Shown: positions 23,867 to 26,955 of the stretch, in pieces | Layout: every line of letters starts with the position of its first letter | Numbering within the stretch: position 1 is the stretch's first letter | Source: SM23-62 sp964575235 | GTDB lineage: Bacteria > Bacteroidota > Bacteroidia > Bacteroidales > SM23-62 | Assembly: GCA_964575235.1 (NCBI GenBank) | Contig: CAZNQG010000043.1 | Span: forward strand, 1-26,955 | Reading direction: 5' to 3' | DNA: 26,955 nt | Notes under the pieces: generated by a model | Told to the model about the DNA's origin: nothing | Databases searched by the model: none | Seen by the model: only the letters and a program-made list of their open reading frames with translations | Program-made: the position numbers and the translations under genes

Positions 23867-23899
23867 GGCCTTCCCGGAAAAATCCGGGAGGGCCTTTTT
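23867..23899 (+). terminator. Second rho-independent terminator
   Basis: An 11-bp stem GGCCTTCCCGG / CCGGGAGGGCC (one G-U pair) with loop AAAAAT is followed by TTTTT. It lies 10 bases upstream of the -33 element of the next promoter, and would shield the riboswitch operon from read-through. Confidence 0.92.
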
Positions 23900-23908
23900 G
23901 ATTCAGGT

Positions 23909-23939
23909 TTTGATTCGGTCTCATTTATTTCTATATTTG
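23909..23939 (+). promoter_or_regulatory. Bacteroidota promoter for the thiamin operon (TTTG-N19-TATATTTG)
   Basis: TTTG (23909-23912), then 19 bases, then TATATTTG (23932-23939). A full match to the consensus. Expected start near 23946, at the 5' edge of the TPP riboswitch. Confidence 0.8.
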
Positions 23940-23942
23940 TAG

Positions 23943-24034
23943 AGCTTCTCTAAGGGGGGTGCCTTAAAAGTACGGGCTGAGATCATACCCTTAGAACCTG
24001 ACCCGGGTAATGCCGGCGTAGGGAAATTAGGAAC
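23943..24034 (+). promoter_or_regulatory. TPP (THI-box) riboswitch
   Basis: The conserved parts occur in order: GGGGTGCC (within 23954-23963), GGCTGAGA (23975-23982), ACCCTTAGAACCTGA, then CCGGGTAATGCCGGCGTAGG. Helix P1 can form from CTAA at 23950 and TTAG near 24027. It binds thiamin pyrophosphate and turns off the downstream gene when thiamin is plentiful. No terminator hairpin is seen in the 29 bases to the receptor start, so control is likely at translation initiation. Confidence 0.96.
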
Positions 24035-24063
24035 CATGGCTGAAACATATTAAACCTTCTGTT

Positions 24064-26466
24064 ATGAAAACCCGGATGATTTTCATCCTGGCAGCCGCCT
24101 TGTGTGTGCATGCCCATGCACAGTCGCCTTTATCGGGGACCGTAACCGATGCCGGGGGTGAGCCCCTGGTCGGTGCCAATGTGTATATCGATAAGACCTT
24201 CCGGGGAGGGATTACCGATGTGAATGGAAAATACCTTATCGCGGGACTTTCCCCGGGGAGATACACCGTTAAATCCTCGTATGTAGGGTATGAGACCCAG
24301 TCGAAGGAAATCGAGATATCGGGGCCGACGCAACTGGATTTCGTTATGAGCGAAACCTCCGTTCTGGCCGAAGAGGTCATCGTGGTGGCAACCCGGGCCG
24401 GGCAGTATTCCCCCGTGGCCCATACCGATGTCTCCGGGGAAGAGATTGCGGAGCGGAACATGGGACAGGACATTCCCTTCCTGCTCAGCCTGACGCCCTC
24501 CATGGTCACCACCTCGGATGCGGGTACCGGGATCGGTTACACGAGCTTCCGGATCCGGGGTACCGATATGAACCGGATCAATGTAACGGTAAACGGCATT
24601 CCCCTGAACGACTCCGAATCGCACGGAGTGTGGTGGATCAACATGCCGGATTTCGCAGCCTCGGTCGATAACGTTCAGATCCAGCGCGGGGTTGGAACCT
24701 CCACGAACGGGGGCGCGGCTTTCGGGGCCACCATGAATTTCAAAACCTTCACCATGAACCCCGAACCGTACGGGGATTTCAACAGCGCCTACGGATCGTT
24801 CAACACTTGGAAAAACAGCCTTTCGGTGGGAACGGGCATGCTGAACGACCGGTTTACCCTGGATATGCGCCTTTCCAAGATTACGTCGGACGGCTATATA
24901 GACCGGGCCTTTTCGGACCTGAAGTCCTTCTTTGTCAGCGGAGCCTGGTATACGGAAAATAGCCTTCTGAAACTGAATGTCTTTTCAGGCAAGGAGCATA
25001 CCTACCAGGCCTGGTACGGTGTCCCTTTCGAACTCCTGGAAACGGACCGTACGTTCAATCCCGCCGGGATGATCATCTCCGCAGGGGGGGATACCACGTA
25101 TTACGACAACGAGACGGATAATTACCAGCAGGATCACTACCAGTTGCTTTATTCCAGGGAATTGGGGCGGCGTTTTATTCTCAATACGGCCCTGCACTAT
25201 ACGTACGGCAGGGGATATTTCGAGGAATACCGGCAGGAACAGTCCCTCGCCGGCTATAACATGAGCGATGTGATCGTTGGCGGCGACACCATCCGCGAGA
25301 GCGACCTGATCCGGCAAAAATGGCTGGATAATGATTTTTACGGATTTACCGGGTCGCTCAGCTACAAGCACAGGAAGCTGGAGGCATTCTGGGGCGGCGG
25401 CTGGAACCGTTACGAAGGCAGGCATTTCGGGAAAGTTATATGGGCCAGGTTTGCCGGTGATTCCGAAATGAACCACGAATGGTACCGGAGCGATGCTGTA
25501 AAGCGGGACTGGAATACGTATGTAAAGCTCAATTACCGGGTAGCCAGGGGGGTTTACCTGTTCGGGGACATCCAGTACCGGAGCATCGAGCACCTGATCG
25601 ACGGGATCGACGATGACCTGAGGGATATATCGCAGTTAAGGGTCTATCAATTTGTAAATCCCAAGCTCGGTGCCACTTACGACATCAGCAGCAGGCAACG
25701 GATTTCAGCCTCCCTTGCCGTGGGTCACCGTGAGCCGAACCGCAGCAACCTGGTCGACGCCGATCCGGCAAAACCTGTCCCTACATACGAGACCCTGATC
25801 GATTACGAACTGTCCTATCGCCTGAACTTTACAAAAGCGGTCCTGGATGCCAACATCTATTACATGGATTACGATAACCAGCTTGTGCTTACCGGCGAGA
25901 TAAACGATGTCGGTGCAGCCATCATGAACAACGTGAAGGATAGCTACCGTGCGGGAATTGAACTGGGGCTCGGGTGGTACCCGGTCGAGCGTATGCGCTG
26001 GGATGTGAACATGACCCTCAGCCGGAACCGGGTGAGGAATTTTACGGATTTCGTGGACGACTGGGACAACTGGCCGGACCAGGTGACCGCCTACCTGGGG
26101 GAACGGGACCTGAGTTTCTCACCGTCGCTTGTGGGTGGAAGCAAAATCAGCTACGAGCCCTTACGGGGCATGAGCATAGCCCTGCTTACCAAATATGTTG
26201 GGAAGCAGTTTATAGACAACACGGAGTCGGATTCAAGGACGCTGGACCCCTACCTAGTGAACGACCTTCAGTTGCGGTACATCATCCGGCCCGGTTTCAT
26301 GAGGGAAATCGGGATTAACCTCATGATTAACAACCTGTTAAATACTAAATACGAATCGAATGCCTGGGTATACCGGTATTACTACGGGGGCACGGAATAC
26401 AAGATGGACGGTTATTTTCCCCAGGCGGGAATTCATTTTATGGCGGGTATCAGCCTGAAGTTATAA
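24064..26466 (+). CDS. TonB-dependent outer-membrane receptor, thiamin-regulated
   Basis: 800 residues. A signal peptide (cleavage near AHAQ) is followed by a carboxypeptidase-regulatory-like domain (about 23-108, SGTVTDAGGEPLVGANVYID) typical of Bacteroidota, then the plug domain (EEVIVVATRAGQYSPVAHTDVSGEEI, SFRIRGTDMNRINVTVNGIPLND) and a 22-strand-type barrel with a terminal aromatic-rich strand (FMAGISLKL). Its leader holds a TPP riboswitch, so thiamin or a precursor is the most likely cargo; such receptors are known in Bacteroidota as thiamin-regulated outer-membrane receptors. It needs TonB-ExbBD, which is not in the window. The next gene follows after 15 bases. Confidence 0.95.
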   Translation: MKTRMIFILAAALCVHAHAQSPLSGTVTDAGGEPLVGANVYIDKTFRGGITDVNGKYLIAGLSPGRYTVKSSYVGYETQSKEIEISGPTQLDFVMSETSVLAEEVIVVATRAGQYSPVAHTDVSGEEIAERNMGQDIPFLLSLTPSMVTTSDAGTGIGYTSFRIRGTDMNRINVTVNGIPLNDSESHGVWWINMPDFAASVDNVQIQRGVGTSTNGGAAFGATMNFKTFTMNPEPYGDFNSAYGSFNTWKNSLSVGTGMLNDRFTLDMRLSKITSDGYIDRAFSDLKSFFVSGAWYTENSLLKLNVFSGKEHTYQAWYGVPFELLETDRTFNPAGMIISAGGDTTYYDNETDNYQQDHYQLLYSRELGRRFILNTALHYTYGRGYFEEYRQEQSLAGYNMSDVIVGGDTIRESDLIRQKWLDNDFYGFTGSLSYKHRKLEAFWGGGWNRYEGRHFGKVIWARFAGDSEMNHEWYRSDAVKRDWNTYVKLNYRVARGVYLFGDIQYRSIEHLIDGIDDDLRDISQLRVYQFVNPKLGATYDISSRQRISASLAVGHREPNRSNLVDADPAKPVPTYETLIDYELSYRLNFTKAVLDANIYYMDYDNQLVLTGEINDVGAAIMNNVKDSYRAGIELGLGWYPVERMRWDVNMTLSRNRVRNFTDFVDDWDNWPDQVTAYLGERDLSFSPSLVGGSKISYEPLRGMSIALLTKYVGKQFIDNTESDSRTLDPYLVNDLQLRYIIRPGFMREIGINLMINNLLNTKYESNAWVYRYYYGGTEYKMDGYFPQAGIHFMAGISLKL

Positions 26467-26481
26467 CTCTCAAAGCATCCC

Positions 26482-26955
26482 ATGTTGCGGCACCTTTCCA
26501 TCCCGGTATCGATCCTGCTGCTGGCGGCCTGCTCGCGGACCGGAGAAATACGGGAAAACATATTCCGCTATAACGAATCCAAGGGCATTTCAACCCTTGA
26601 TCCGGCGTTTGCGCGAAACCAGACCATCATCTGGCCCGTGAACCAGATTTTCAACGGCCTGGTCCAGCTGGATAAAAAGCTGGAGGTCCGGCCCTGTATT
26701 GCCCATTCGTGGGAATGCAGCCCGAACGGAAGGGAATACACCTTCTACCTGCGCAGCGATGTCTATTTCCACGACCATGACGCTTTTCCGGGGGGCAGGG
26801 GGCGGAAGGTCACCGCAGGCGATTTTGTATACAGTTTGAACCGGATCATCGACCCGGAAACCGCTTCCCCGGGATCCTGGATTTTCAATGCGGTGGACCG
26901 GGAAGCCGGGAACGGCACGAACGGCTTCCTGGCCCTCAACGATACGGTCCTGAAA
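26482..26955 (+). CDS. Family-5 (peptide-type) ABC substrate-binding lipoprotein, 5' part
   Basis: The first 158 codons; it runs off the window. The signal peptide ends in LAAC (C17), so it is a lipoprotein. The reading NIFRYNESKGISTLDPAFARNQTIIWPVNQIFNGLVQLDKKLEVRPCIAHSWECSPNGREYTFYLRSDVYFHD resembles the N-terminus of SBP_bac_5 proteins (OppA/DppA type). VTAGDFVYSLNRIIDP is the typical next block. Placed 15 bases after the receptor, it should be under the same TPP riboswitch. Family 5 normally binds peptides, nickel or opines, so its place in a thiamin-regulated operon is unusual. The permease genes are not visible. Confidence 0.9.
   Translation, partial: MLRHLSIPVSILLLAACSRTGEIRENIFRYNESKGISTLDPAFARNQTIIWPVNQIFNGLVQLDKKLEVRPCIAHSWECSPNGREYTFYLRSDVYFHDHDAFPGGRGRKVTAGDFVYSLNRIIDPETASPGSWIFNAVDREAGNGTNGFLALNDTVLK

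Noticed and set aside
1..26955. CRISPR arrays, tRNA, rRNA, insertion sequences or prophage
   Set aside because: No regularly spaced repeats, cloverleaf-like segment, transposase motif or terminal inverted repeats were seen on reading either strand.

Overview
The window looks like chromosomal DNA of a Bacteroidota (Bacteroidetes) bacterium, probably a free-living member of the Bacteroidales or a related order. The basis is the combination of a DUF5723-type outer-membrane protein, a TonB-dependent receptor with an N-terminal carboxypeptidase-regulatory-like domain, lipoproteins with classical lipoboxes, GAFTDA-type sigma-54 regulators, and several promoters of the Bacteroidota form TTTG-N19-TAnnTTTG. 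No phage, transposon, CRISPR array, tRNA or rRNA was seen. Most of the window is chromosomal genes in short operons on both strands.

Layout. 1-2.9 kb: a Ser/Thr-type metallophosphoesterase (-), a seven-helix membrane protein ending in a LuxR DNA-binding domain (-), and a divergent small membrane protein (+) closed by a clear terminator; the divergent gap holds two palindromes. 2.9-7.0 kb: a membrane-anchored sulfatase (-), a divergent RdhA-like iron-sulfur/corrinoid protein with N-terminal membrane helices (transmembrane reductive dehalogenase type, +), and RtcB RNA ligase (-) overlapping it tail to tail. 7.2-10.3 kb: a translationally coupled pair, a lipoprotein of unknown function followed by a DUF5723-like outer-membrane protein (-). 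10.5-17.3 kb: a sigma-54 two-component pair (response regulator and histidine kinase, -) divergent from an efflux operon (+) with membrane-fusion adaptor, MacB/LolD-type ATPase, a 98-residue unknown protein and a TolC-like outer-membrane factor, but no membrane permease.

17.3-21.8 kb: a YtcJ-like amidohydrolase lipoprotein (-), preceded by a 48-codon reading frame with a signal peptide, then a beta-helix lipoprotein and a secreted endonuclease/exonuclease/phosphatase-family protein (+); the 3' end of the last is duplicated just downstream. 21.9-23.8 kb: CCA-adding enzyme/poly(A) polymerase family protein with HD domain (-) and a thioredoxin (+) followed by two stacked terminators. 23.9 kb to the end: a Bacteroidota promoter, a TPP riboswitch, a TonB-dependent receptor and the start of a family-5 (peptide-type) substrate-binding lipoprotein, running off the edge; this is best read as a thiamin or thiamin-precursor uptake operon.

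The most interesting points are the transmembrane RdhA-like protein, the pairing of a TPP riboswitch with a family-5 binding protein, the efflux operon without a permease, the 48-residue secreted peptide gene, and the membrane-embedded LuxR regulator facing two palindromes. All functional calls come from reading motifs; no database search was run.
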